Of a DNA stretch of 64,000 nt, positions 50,298-60,500 are shown piece by piece. How positions within the stretch are numbered: position 1 is the stretch's first letter; each line of letters opens with the position of its first letter. Position numbers and translations under genes: made by a program. Below the pieces are notes generated by a model. It ran no database searches, was not told where the DNA came from, and saw only the letters and a program-made list of their open reading frames with translations. The DNA comes from Lishizhenia tianjinensis (GTDB lineage Bacteria; Bacteroidota; Bacteroidia; Flavobacteriales_D; Crocinitomicaceae): contig CALQIX020000015.1 of assembly GCA_943330745.2 (NCBI GenBank), positions 21,561 through 85,560 on the forward strand. Reading direction: 5' to 3'.

Positions 50298-51743
50298 CTA
50301 ATATTGTCTGAATAAGTCGTTGCTATTTCCTCCAAAATGTTGCTGGTTGAATTGATTTGGATTATCTACTGAACCATTAACCGTATTCCGTTTAGATAAA
50401 ATTGCTTGCCAACCAAGATTTTTAGTTTCTCCAATCATATCTGAGTGGAGTAATCGGTATGTATTGTTCACTAGATCCGGATTATAGAAAATAAATCGTT
50501 TGTTACTGAACATTCCAATTTTGTTATATTGCCAAATTTCATAAGGATATTCAGATGGAGAAGTTTCTTTTTGAACAACTGTAGTTGGTGAACCATATTT
50601 TAAATAAATTCTCCCACGATCTGTTTCATATCCGTCTTGAAAATTATTTGAATATAGACGCTGAACGTACTGCACTTGCTGTTTATAAGACATCCATGCA
50701 TCGTATGGTTTTGTAGTATTTGTTTTTATCCAATAGGCTTGAATATGTTTTCTTGCTTGGGCAATGTCTTTTAATTTAAGCGTGGAAATGATGTTCAGAA
50801 TTTCTGCTTGTCGCGAGATCGGTAACAAACTTTCTAAATAATAAAAAACGCTGTCTTGAGAAATTGATTGTTGAAAGGCAGGGTCTAACACGATGTTGTC
50901 CATTGAAACGTTCAATTCAATGTCATTACTTCTCTCAAAAATATAGGATTGACGAGCTCGTTCCTTTTTTGAGCGATCTAAAATTGAGTATACCAGCTCA
51001 TATTTACCAGTACCCAAATTTGTGATATCAATTCCTCGAATTAGCGGAACAACAGGTGCAATTTTGTGCTTTGAGAATGTTTCAAACTCAATGAGACCAT
51101 TCGAGGAACCTTCCTGAATTATTTCTTGCTTTAGCACGAATTGAGAATCAGACAACAAAGCAGAATTGTATATTTCTAAATAAACTGGCAGTGTTGATAA
51201 TTGATTGGGGAAGAAATTGGATAATCGGGGAAGAATATAATATCCTGATTTTGTGAAATTTGAAGATTCATCCGTTTTTTTGGCAAATTCAGCAATTTCA
51301 ATGTCCGAAAACGAAATTTGATTACTCAAATTCTTGGTGATAATTTCACTTTCGGTGGTGATAGCTTTTGAATTTGGATTTAGAACATCCGTTAGTTCAA
51401 TTTTTAAACTATTCTTACCTGAAGGAATGGCAAAACGAATAACATCGTAAAAATCTTCAATAATACTGTCTTTCATCAATGGAGATTCTAAAATATAAAC
51501 ATCCGAAAAATGAACAGAATCTTTGTGGCTGACTTGTATTCGAACGGCTATTTTTCCTTGTAGCCCGCCAGATTTCCCCTCGAATTTTACGGAACGTGCA
51601 ACAAATTGAAGGTAAACTTCTGCGTAATTTCCAATTTGATCTGTGTAAAATTGCTTTGTGTCCAAATAAGCTTTTAATTGACCAAAACTAGTGTTGCTAA
51701 TTAATTGAAGGGCTAAAACGCATAATATTACAACTGATTTCAT
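50298..51743 (-). CDS. GWxTD domain-containing secreted protein
   Basis: 481 residues with a signal peptide (MKSVVILCVLALQLISNTSFG). The C-terminal GWxTD domain is shown by NNFQDGYETDRGRIYLKYGSPTTVVQKE (the GWKTD motif degenerate to GYETD), followed by PYEIWQYN and RFIFYNPDL. The N-terminal part is beta-sandwich-like (YAEVYLQFVARSVKFEG, then KNSLKIELTDVLNP). GWxTD proteins are common in Bacteroidota; function is unknown. It overlaps no gene and is followed 1 bp later by the glycosyltransferase. Confidence 0.88.
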   Translation of the reverse strand: MKSVVILCVLALQLISNTSFGQLKAYLDTKQFYTDQIGNYAEVYLQFVARSVKFEGKSGGLQGKIAVRIQVSHKDSVHFSDVYILESPLMKDSIIEDFYDVIRFAIPSGKNSLKIELTDVLNPNSKAITTESEIITKNLSNQISFSDIEIAEFAKKTDESSNFTKSGYYILPRLSNFFPNQLSTLPVYLEIYNSALLSDSQFVLKQEIIQEGSSNGLIEFETFSKHKIAPVVPLIRGIDITNLGTGKYELVYSILDRSKKERARQSYIFERSNDIELNVSMDNIVLDPAFQQSISQDSVFYYLESLLPISRQAEILNIISTLKLKDIAQARKHIQAYWIKTNTTKPYDAWMSYKQQVQYVQRLYSNNFQDGYETDRGRIYLKYGSPTTVVQKETSPSEYPYEIWQYNKIGMFSNKRFIFYNPDLVNNTYRLLHSDMIGETKNLGWQAILSKRNTVNGSVDNPNQFNQQHFGGNSNDLFRQY

Positions 51744-51770
51744 AAGTTAAATTTAACTATTTTTTCATTC

Positions 51771-53276
51771 TCAATCTAATTCAATACGAAGTTTTTGAAT
51801 CAATTGCCTATTGTATGTTTCTATTAAATATTTCAAATAGTTTGGTGTGCATTTCGATATACATTTGGTGTAATGTTTTAAGCGATGCTCAATATGGTCT
51901 TGTAGTAATTGAATCATTTGTATTGCTTCTTCTAAATCATTGGTTGCTTCTGAGATAACCTCAGCGTGATTGGCCATAGACTCTTCAATAGCTACTCTTC
52001 CCTTTAACCCATTATCAATTGCGTAATAATAGGCGTCTGCAATACTAAATTCAATGAGTTTTTGGGTATTCAGTATTTCCTTGAAATGTTTAGGGAATTC
52101 ATATTCTACTTCGAATTGAATATCCTCTATTTCGGAAACCCTGGATTCAAGGAATTTTTCAGGAAAACGAAATGCATCTTGCCAATTAATGTAATCTTGC
52201 CAATGTCCAAATCGCCTAACATTATTCCCTAAATCTATGATCTTAAATTCGTTTTTATGTGGTAATCTTCTTGAGCCTCGACCAATCATTTGATGGTAGA
52301 GTGTCAGCGACCTTGTGGCTCTATTTAAAATAATGGTTTCAACGGTGGGTTCGTCAAATCCAGTAGTTAAAATGCCAACTGAAGTGAGAATTGCGTCTGG
52401 TGTTTCTTTGAACCATCGAACAATATCTTTTCTGTCTTTATCACTAAAAGTGGAATCTAAGTGTCGGATATTGTGTTTCAGTTTCTTAAATGATTCTTCA
52501 ACTCTTCGAGATGTTTCAATTCCGGCATTGAAAATTAGTACTTTTTGTCCGCGTGCAATTTCTTCATAGGCAAAAATTAATTTTTCTTGCATGAAATGAT
52601 TTCCGTACACGATATCCATACTGTTGACGGTAAAGTCACCATGAGTTCCAATTTTAAGCCCATGTAGATTTACGTCATACGTATATGTCTTGCCATCCGC
52701 TAAATATCCTTTTTCAATAAGTCCAGAAATACTTTCACCAACTACAAGCTTGTTGTAATTGTCTCGTAAGGGTAGGGCTTTGTTACTACTAAGTGGAGTA
52801 GCTGTTACTCCCAGAATATTACAATTGTCAAAAAATTGGAATAATTTCCTAAAACTATTGTAGTGTGCCTCATCCACGATAACAAGTCCAATGTCCTGAA
52901 GGAATTGATTGTCTTCATTTAATCGATTGTGGAGGGTTTCAACCATAGCAATAAAGCAAGAGTATTCGCCTTGGTCCGGAATAGTTTTAACTTCAGAATT
53001 AATAATCTTACTACGCACTCCTCTCGCATCGAGCTGCTTTGATGTTTGGATGGATAATTCAATACGATGCGTTAAAACAAGCACCTTTTTTTTCCATTCA
53101 TCAATGTATTTTCTGGTTAACTCAGAAAAAATCACAGTTTTACCACCACCTGTCGGTAATTGATAAAGTAAGTTAAACTGGTTGCCGTTTTCGCGGAGTT
53201 CATCTAATATGGATCCAACCGTATTTACTTGGAATGGGTATAATTCCTTCGCCTCGTATAAATCAAAATCTATCAT
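51771..53276 (-). CDS. Stand-alone DEAD/DEAH helicase (type III restriction Res / SSL2-like)
   Basis: 501 residues: SF2 helicase core with Walker A QLPTGGGKT (39-47), DEAH box in LVIVDEAHYNSF, motif III GVTATPL, motif V GFDEPTVETIILNRATRS and motif VI YHQMIGRGSRR. About 130 residues follow the core with helical segments and no nuclease or DNA-modification domain recognised. Neighbours are not restriction genes, so it is more likely a repair or general dsDNA/RNA helicase. The start ATG is preceded by an aaagga purine run, unusual in this AT-rich window. Confidence 0.88.
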   Translation of the reverse strand: MIDFDLYEAKELYPFQVNTVGSILDELRENGNQFNLLYQLPTGGGKTVIFSELTRKYIDEWKKKVLVLTHRIELSIQTSKQLDARGVRSKIINSEVKTIPDQGEYSCFIAMVETLHNRLNEDNQFLQDIGLVIVDEAHYNSFRKLFQFFDNCNILGVTATPLSSNKALPLRDNYNKLVVGESISGLIEKGYLADGKTYTYDVNLHGLKIGTHGDFTVNSMDIVYGNHFMQEKLIFAYEEIARGQKVLIFNAGIETSRRVEESFKKLKHNIRHLDSTFSDKDRKDIVRWFKETPDAILTSVGILTTGFDEPTVETIILNRATRSLTLYHQMIGRGSRRLPHKNEFKIIDLGNNVRRFGHWQDYINWQDAFRFPEKFLESRVSEIEDIQFEVEYEFPKHFKEILNTQKLIEFSIADAYYYAIDNGLKGRVAIEESMANHAEVISEATNDLEEAIQMIQLLQDHIEHRLKHYTKCISKCTPNYLKYLIETYNRQLIQKLRIELD

Positions 53277-53361
53277 TCCTTTGTCTCAAAAATTGGACCT
53301 CGAAGTTACTGCCTTTAATTGAAACAAGCACTAGAATTATGCAAATGTTCTGTTAATATTC

Positions 53362-55908
53362 CTAAAGTAATCCTTTTACACGTAAAAATTCATCCAATGC
53401 TTCAATGTCACTAAAAAGTACTTCACGTGCCTTGCTACCTTGAAATGAGCCAATTATCCCCATTCCTTCCAGTTGATCAACGATTCGGCCAGCTCGATTA
53501 TATCCTAATTTTAATTTTCGTTGCAACAAACTTGCAGAGCCTTGTTGGCTGATTACGACAATTCTTGCAGAGTCTACAAACATGGAATCAATTTCTGCCA
53601 TGTCGATATTACCATTTCCTGTGTCTTCATCACCTTGATATTCAGGTAAAATAAGTGCTTCTGGATAAGCTCTTTGTGAACCGATGAATTCACAAATTTC
53701 CTCCACTTCATCTGTGTCAACAAATCCACATTGCAAACGCTTCACGTCCGAGCCTGTAGATATCAACATGTCTCCTCTACCAATTAACTGATCTGCACCC
53801 GATGCATCTAAAATAGTGCGTGAATCAATTTTTGATAAAACACGGAAAGCTATTCGAGCAGGGAAATTTGCTTTTATCATACCCGTGATCACATTTACAG
53901 AGGGTCTCTGAGTTGCCACAATTAAATGGATTCCAATCGCTCTCGCCAACTGTGCTATACGAGCAATAGGATGTTCAACCTCCTTACCTGCTGTCATGAT
54001 TAAGTCTGCAAACTCATCAATAAGAACAACAATATATGGTAGGTACCGGTGTCCGTTTTCAGGATTTAATCGGCGTTTTATAAACTTATCATTGTATTCC
54101 TTGATTGTTCTTACGCCAGCATCTTTCAATAAACCATAGCGATAATCCATTTCAATACACAAGGAGTTAAGTGTATTCACCACTTTTGAAGTGTCTGTGA
54201 TAATAGCATCCTCTTCTCCTGGTAATTTTGCGAGGAAATGTCGCTCAATTTTATTGTAGAGTGTTAATTCTACCTTTTTTGGATCAACTAAAACGAACTT
54301 AATTTGAGAGGGATGCTTGCGGTATAAAATTGAAATTAATATGGCATTTAAACCAACTGATTTACCTTGTCCTGTTGCACCAGCAACCAACAAATGGGGC
54401 ATTTTGGTGAGGTCAAAAACAAAGGTTTCATTCGTGATGGTTTTTCCCATAACAACGGGTAATTCACCATCAAAATTTTGAAATTTCTCAGATGCAATCA
54501 AAGATCGCATACTCACCATTTCTGGATTTGAGTTTGGCACTTCAATACCAATAGTTCCTTTACCAGGAATTGGGGCTATAATTCGAATACCAAGGGCGCT
54601 TAAACTCAAGGCAATGTCATCTTCTAAATTTTTGATTTTTGAAATTCGAACACCGGGTGCAGGTACAATTTCATACAACGTAACAGTTGGTCCAACAGTC
54701 GCTTTGATTTTTGATATATCAATTTTATAATAAGAAAGAGTTTGAACAATTTTATCCTTGTTCGTTTCAAGTTCTTCTTTATTAATATTTACCACACCGC
54801 TTCCATAATCTTTTAACATATCAATGGAAGGCAAGGTATAATCAGACAAGTCCATTTTCGGATCATACTCGCCAAATTCTTTTACCAAACGTTCCGCTTG
54901 AGTTAAATCATCTGAATTAGTTTCAGTTTTTGGGGTTGTAACAGGTGCGATATATTCATTTTTCGGCACTTCAATTTCAAAGTCATCATCAAATGTGGAA
55001 TCAATTACTTGTTCATTTTCCTCAATATCCATTGGTATTGTACTCGGAATTATGGGCTCATCGTCTTTGAAAACAATGGGTTCAGATATATATTCATTTT
55101 CAATTTCTTCTTCTTTAATTGGATTAATAATGGTGAAATCCGCATCATCCTCTTTTGGAATAAACTGATTCTTTTCGGATTTAATTTTACGTTCTATTAA
55201 AGCAGGAGATTTCCGATCTTGAAGTAAGGATAAGAGTTGTGCGTAATTAGGCTTAAATAATAGGGTAATTAGAATATAAAAAGTAGCTAAATGCACAATG
55301 ATTGTTCCAAAATCCCCTAGTACTAAGTTCAACCATTGGTTGGTGAAATAACCAACACTACCACCCAAAAAGTTTACTGCATACGCAAAATAACCAAGAA
55401 ATAACGAAGCCCAAACTGCCAATAAAATGGTTTTAATTGTAGTAGAACGTAATGGCAATATCGTTTTATCAAACAAGATTTTTATACTGAATAGTATCAG
55501 TAAAAAGCAAAAGGCAAATGAGGAAACTCCAAACAACCCGTAAATAAAAACATGAGAGGTCCATGCTCCTATTTTACCCAACCAATTGTCAACAGGCGTA
55601 TTCTCACTAAGGAAAATAAACTCTACGAACCCTTTGTTTAAAACGCGGTCTTGATCATTTTTCCAAGTGAAAATATAAGAAATACAAGCTGCAAAAAGAA
55701 ATAAGGAAGAAATAAAAAGTAGGGTTCCGACTATCGTTTTTATTTTGGCCGCATCAAATTTTAGTTGTGGTAAAGATGTCTTATCGTCTGATTTTTTGTC
55801 TGTATTTTTTGGCTTTGTTTTTCTTGGTTGTTTAGCACGTTGAGAGACACTGTCAAAGAGATCTTCGATTTCAGATTCATTATCCGGTATGTATTCGTTT
55901 TCTGCCAT
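53362..55908 (-). CDS. ftsK: DNA translocase FtsK
   Basis: 848 residues. Four membrane helices in the first 220 residues (ILFISSLFLFAACISYIF; VFIYGLFGVSSFAFCFLLI; ILLAVWASLFLGYFAYAV; IIVHLATFYILITLLF), an acidic low-complexity linker (about 240-340), the motor with Walker A GATGQGKS and Walker B VVLIDEFADLI, and a C-terminal winged-helix gamma domain (SASLLQRKLKLGYNRAGRIVDQLE) that reads KOPS-type DNA signals. FtsK couples chromosome-dimer resolution to division. The linker is short compared with E. coli FtsK and similar to other Bacteroidota. Confidence 0.97.
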   Translation of the reverse strand: MAENEYIPDNESEIEDLFDSVSQRAKQPRKTKPKNTDKKSDDKTSLPQLKFDAAKIKTIVGTLLFISSLFLFAACISYIFTWKNDQDRVLNKGFVEFIFLSENTPVDNWLGKIGAWTSHVFIYGLFGVSSFAFCFLLILFSIKILFDKTILPLRSTTIKTILLAVWASLFLGYFAYAVNFLGGSVGYFTNQWLNLVLGDFGTIIVHLATFYILITLLFKPNYAQLLSLLQDRKSPALIERKIKSEKNQFIPKEDDADFTIINPIKEEEIENEYISEPIVFKDDEPIIPSTIPMDIEENEQVIDSTFDDDFEIEVPKNEYIAPVTTPKTETNSDDLTQAERLVKEFGEYDPKMDLSDYTLPSIDMLKDYGSGVVNINKEELETNKDKIVQTLSYYKIDISKIKATVGPTVTLYEIVPAPGVRISKIKNLEDDIALSLSALGIRIIAPIPGKGTIGIEVPNSNPEMVSMRSLIASEKFQNFDGELPVVMGKTITNETFVFDLTKMPHLLVAGATGQGKSVGLNAILISILYRKHPSQIKFVLVDPKKVELTLYNKIERHFLAKLPGEEDAIITDTSKVVNTLNSLCIEMDYRYGLLKDAGVRTIKEYNDKFIKRRLNPENGHRYLPYIVVLIDEFADLIMTAGKEVEHPIARIAQLARAIGIHLIVATQRPSVNVITGMIKANFPARIAFRVLSKIDSRTILDASGADQLIGRGDMLISTGSDVKRLQCGFVDTDEVEEICEFIGSQRAYPEALILPEYQGDEDTGNGNIDMAEIDSMFVDSARIVVISQQGSASLLQRKLKLGYNRAGRIVDQLEGMGIIGSFQGSKAREVLFSDIEALDEFLRVKGLL

Positions 55909-56037
55909 TGTTTTATAATTCGCTACCTACGAAAGTAAAGCTAGATTTTAAAGAATTTACGCAGAATTAATTGAACTATGCACAAGTTGATGTTAGCAAA
56001 GCCAAATCAATTAAACTGGTATTAACGTGGATTGGAC

Positions 56038-56769
56038 TTAAACCTTTTTATATTCTTTAATTTCCATTAAAAAATCGGGGTGTGTCTCTATATGATTTCC
56101 GATTACTACAATACTTGCCCCTGCTTCATGGTAGTCTTTTATTTGCTCAATACTTTTTATTCCACCACCCACAATAACCGTAGTTCCAATTTCCGAAATC
56201 ATGCGAACAGCAGCTACGGGTACGCTCGTTTTTGCGCCACTGCCAGCATCTAGGTATGTTGCTTTATGACCAAGAAAACTACCGGCTAATGCTGTTTTAT
56301 AAATAATCGCATGTCGCGTTGACGGTATCGGTGTCGTTTGACTTACATAGGCTACGGAGCTATTTGTCCCTCCATCGATTAACAAGTAAGAGGTTGGGAT
56401 AACATTCAGTTTCATTTCTGCAATGTCTTCAGCAGACTCTATTTGACTTTCTATTAAGTAATAAGGGTTGCGACCGGAAATTAAACTTAAGAACAAAATG
56501 GCATCAGCTTCAGGAGATAATTGTTTGGGTGAACCTGGAAAAATAATGAGTGGAATTGAACAATTGGCTTTAATGAAATTAGCGGTATATTGAAACTCCT
56601 CCCGTGTGCCAGTGCTACCACCGATAAATAAATAATCAATTTGAGCCGTCTCACAATGTCTAATGACGTTCAACAAGTCATTTATTTCTTTTGATTTATC
56701 TGGATCAATCAAAACGGCAATATCCTTTTTGTTTTTTCCAAAAAGGGAAAGGTAATTGTTTGAAGTCAT
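56038..56769 (-). CDS. Geranylgeranylglyceryl/heptaprenylglyceryl phosphate synthase family protein
   Basis: 243-residue TIM-barrel prenyltransferase (GGGPS/PcrB). Signatures: VLIDPDKS, IDYLFIGGSTGT, IIFPGSPKQLSPEADAILFLSLISGRNPYYLI, TSYLLIDGG, TYLDAGSGAKTSVP and TTVIVGGGIKSIEQIKDYHEAGASIVVIGN. Such enzymes attach a polyprenyl chain to glycerol-1-phosphate, the first committed step of archaeal-type ether lipids, and are known in Bacteroidota with undefined roles. It begins at the base next to the phosphopantetheinyl transferase stop, so the two are cotranscribed. Confidence 0.93.
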   Translation of the reverse strand: MTSNNYLSLFGKNKKDIAVLIDPDKSKEINDLLNVIRHCETAQIDYLFIGGSTGTREEFQYTANFIKANCSIPLIIFPGSPKQLSPEADAILFLSLISGRNPYYLIESQIESAEDIAEMKLNVIPTSYLLIDGGTNSSVAYVSQTTPIPSTRHAIIYKTALAGSFLGHKATYLDAGSGAKTSVPVAAVRMISEIGTTVIVGGGIKSIEQIKDYHEAGASIVVIGNHIETHPDFLMEIKEYKKV

Positions 56770-57348
56770 TTAATTAGTGTTGATGCAAATGAGGGAATTG
56801 TCTTGGTCAAAGATATAGAATTGATACATTTTTTCTTGCTGAAGGGTTGAATATCCAAGCCAATTGCTTTCGTCAATCTTTTTTACTCGCAGTTCGTTTT
56901 TAAGATTTAACTTTTTGTTATCTGATAATTTTATCAGGCATTCCTTAATGCACCAAACCGCTGTTTTGTCTCGTAGCGTTTGCGTAAAAGTTAATTCCTC
57001 AACATGTAAAAATCGATTGGTTACTTTCTCTATGCGGGGGTTGATTCTTTCAATATCTAATCCCACTAGAGCCAATTTTGACCAAGCCAGTCCAATCCAT
57101 TCTTGGTTATGGCTGATGGAAATTGCAAAAGTTTTAGGAGTAAGAAATGGTTTCCCATTTGAGTTATATTCTAGTTTCAAATGGGGGTGATAGGATTCTA
57201 CTAAGATTGATATACCTGCTTTTTCTTGTAATCTCTTTTTGCTTATTGAACTTTCTTTCGGGCAGTTTTGTGGAATATCTTGTAAAACATCATCCACCTT
57301 AATGAGAGCAATTTTGACGTTCTTGATATTTATTAATACTGTTTTCAC
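56770..57348 (-). CDS. 4'-phosphopantetheinyl transferase superfamily protein
   Basis: 192 residues beginning at GTG 57348. The Sfp-type signatures are ISISHNQEWIGLA, LVGLDIERINPRIEKV (metal-binding Asp) and AVWCIKECLIKLS (the W-x-x-KE motif). It transfers the phosphopantetheine arm from coenzyme A onto carrier proteins. No carrier protein or PKS/NRPS is nearby, so the acyl carrier protein of fatty-acid synthesis or a distant system would be the target. A TAGCTTTG box ends 4 nt before the GTG. Confidence 0.9.
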   Translation of the reverse strand: MKTVLINIKNVKIALIKVDDVLQDIPQNCPKESSISKKRLQEKAGISILVESYHPHLKLEYNSNGKPFLTPKTFAISISHNQEWIGLAWSKLALVGLDIERINPRIEKVTNRFLHVEELTFTQTLRDKTAVWCIKECLIKLSDNKKLNLKNELRVKKIDESNWLGYSTLQQEKMYQFYIFDQDNSLICINTN

Positions 57349-57352
57349 TGTT

Positions 57353-57360
57353 CAAAGCTA
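57353..57360 (-). promoter_or_regulatory. -7 box of the phosphopantetheinyl transferase-GGGPS operon
   Basis: Reads TAGCTTTG on the minus strand, ending 4 nt before the GTG start at 57348. No -33 element is visible. The short distance implies a leaderless transcript. Confidence 0.4.
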
Positions 57361-57507
57361 CTATTTATGATTAAAAGGCTATGTTTTTTGTAATGTTAAT
57401 CAAAAAAGTTTTTTTTAATATTTTAACATAAAATAAATATAGTAATTATTTTTTTCTATTTTTACGAACTAAAATTGTGGAAACTCTTTAAACATTAAGT
57501 ATTGTTT

Positions 57508-60500
57508 ATGTTACAAAAATTTACATTAGTCCTAATAACTATTTTAATTTCAGTTACTTCGACTTATTCACAGACGGGATTGGGAATCGTTAAAGGTTCC
57601 GTAAGAGATGAAAAGACCAAAGTTGGTATAGAATACTGTAAGGTAGTTTTAATTCTCAATGGGTCAACCAAAGCTGGGGCGTCTACAGATGAAAAAGGGG
57701 AATTTCAAATTAACAGTGTCGCACCAGGTACGTATGACGTTGAAGTAAGAAGCTCTGATGGGTATCAACCTTTTAAACTGACCGGTTTTAAGGTGATTGG
57801 GGATAAAATTTCATTTTTGGACAATATAGAATTGTCTAAACCAAATGATGTTAAAGACCTGGAGGAATTTAAAATTGTTGTTTACAAGGTTCCTTTAATT
57901 GATAAAGATGGGGGTGCATCCGGAGGTACAGTTACACGTGAGGATATTGGACGTTTACCGGTGCGTTCTGCAGCTGGGGTTGCTTCTACTGTGGGTGGGG
58001 TGAGTACCAATGAAGGATCTGGTGAAATTTCAGTTCGAGGTTCGCGTTCAGATGGAACCTATTTTTATATTGATGGTATTAAGGTGCGAGGGTCTTCAAA
58101 TTTACCAAAGTCCTCAATGGAGGAAGTATCTGTAATAACAGGAGGTGTACCAGCCAATTATGGTGACGTAACAGGTGGAATCATTGCGATTACTACTCGT
58201 GGACCATCAGCTAAATATTTTGGTAGTATTGAAGGTGTTAGTTCAGGATTCTATTTAAAAGGGGCTGATAAAGATGGGTATGATGGTAAAGTTTTTGGTT
58301 TAGATAAGTTTGGATATAATCTAATAGAAGGAATGCTTTCTGGTCCACTTTGGATGCAAAAGGATTCAACCGGTAAGAAAACAAAACCAAGATTAGGTTT
58401 CTTAGCCTCTGTAAATTATACGAATGAGCTAGATAATCGTCCACTTGCGGGAGGAAGTTACAGAATTAAAAAAGAAGTTAGAGATGATTTGTTATCTAAT
58501 CCTTTGCGACCAACATCTACAGGTTTTGGTACATTTCACAATGCATTGTTTTTAAGGAATTCCGATTTTGAAAAAACAGCATGGAGAATGAATGCAGGGA
58601 CAAGCGTATTGTCAAGTCAGTTTAAAATTGACGTTAATACAGGGCCATCTGTCAATCTAACTTTTGGTGGATCACTTAATTATAGTCAAGGCACTAACTA
58701 TTCTTATGCAGGTTCCTTAATGAATTTCTCGAATTATGGAGTTTTTAAATCACTAGATTGGAGGGTTTTTGGAAGGTTAACTCAACGCTTTGTTAATAAA
58801 GATGAAAATTCTGCGTCAAAGATAAAATCTGCCAATTACAACATTATGGTCGATTTCTCAAGGTCAACAAATCAGTTCTATGATGCGAATCATAAATACA
58901 ACTTGTTTAATTATGGGCATGTTGGTAAATTTGAAACTGAAAGACGACCATCGTATGAGTTTGATCCGGTTTCTCAGACCTATGTTCACAATGGATTCAA
59001 GGACGTAGAAGTTAAATTTACTCCATCTGAGACAAATGCTGCTTTGGCTGCAATTACAACTCAATACTTTGATATTTATCAAGGTAACCCAACAGGAAGA
59101 TATGAGAATTTATTTCAAATCCAACAAGGAAATGCTCTTCGAAATGGGGATGCTCCATCAAGCGTTTATGGTATTTGGAGTAACGTAGGTTCACCCTACA
59201 ACGGATTCGGTAAATCAGAGAATGACCAATTTCGCGTTACTGGATCTGGTTCTGTATCAATTGGTGATCATAACATTTCATTAGGATTTGAATTTGAACA
59301 ACGTATGGATAGAGGTTGGACGAGTGGTGATTTTGGTCCAGTTGGTATTTGGTCCATTGCTCGTCAATTGGCGAATTTCCATATCGAAGAGCTTGATTTG
59401 AATAGCGGAGTTATTTCTGACTCTGGTTCTTTTAAGGCAATTACATATGATCGTTTAAATACCGGGTATGCTCATACATCAGGAACTGGACAATATGGTG
59501 GACAAGAAAACAATGATAATCAATCGTTTTTTGATTATAACTTGAGACAAAAACTGGGGTTAAATCCTTCAGGTTCTGATTATGTAGATATAGATCAATA
59601 TGATCCAAATATTTACCAATTTGATATGTTCTCTCCAGATGAGTTATTGAATCAAGGTAATTCGTTTGTATCATATTGGGGATTTGACCATACAGGAAAA
59701 AGAGTTAAAGGAAATACGGATATAACAAAGTATTTCAATGAGTTTGATGATAATGGAAATTATAAACGATTTGTTGGTGCCTTCCAGCCGGTATATATGG
59801 CAGGATACATTATGGACAAGTTTGCCTTCAAGGATATCGTTTTTAACGTTGGTGTTCGTGTTGACGTATTTGATGCCAATCAACCTGTGTTAAAAGACCC
59901 TTATCTTTTATTTGATGCACTTAGTGTGAAAGAGGTTCGTGCTCTTAAAGAGGCTGATCCAAATGCCTATTCTTGGGTTAATTTACCAGAAGGTATGGGA
60001 GATGATTATGTGGTTTATGTAAACGATGTTAATAACCCATCGGCAATCAATGGATTTAGAACTGGAATGAATTGGTATAATTCATCTGGAACACCTGTTG
60101 AAGATCCTAAGGTAATTAGAGGTGCTGCTGGAATTGCTCCTTGGTTGAAAGATCCATCCCAAGAAAAGCCGAATGAAACTGCTTTCCAAGATTACAAACC
60201 TCAGGTGAATTTCATGCCTCGTATTGCATTTTCATTTCCTATCTCTGACGAAGCTTCTTTCTTTGCACATTATGATGTGTTAACTAAGCGTCCGACTAGT
60301 GGATTTAGATTTAATCCATACGAATATCAATATATTCAATCAAGAAATGAAGTTATTAATAACTCAAATCTAAAACCAGAAACCACGGTTGATTATGAAT
60401 TAGGTTTTCAACAAGTATTGTCTCGCACCTCCTCGTTGAAGATTTCTGCGTTCTATAGAGAACAAAGAAACAATGTTCAATTAGTTAATATGTTTGAAGC

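Noticed and set aside
51771..53276. Remnant of a type III restriction system
   Set aside because: No Mod methylase or nuclease domain is adjacent; the gene is intact and looks like a stand-alone helicase.
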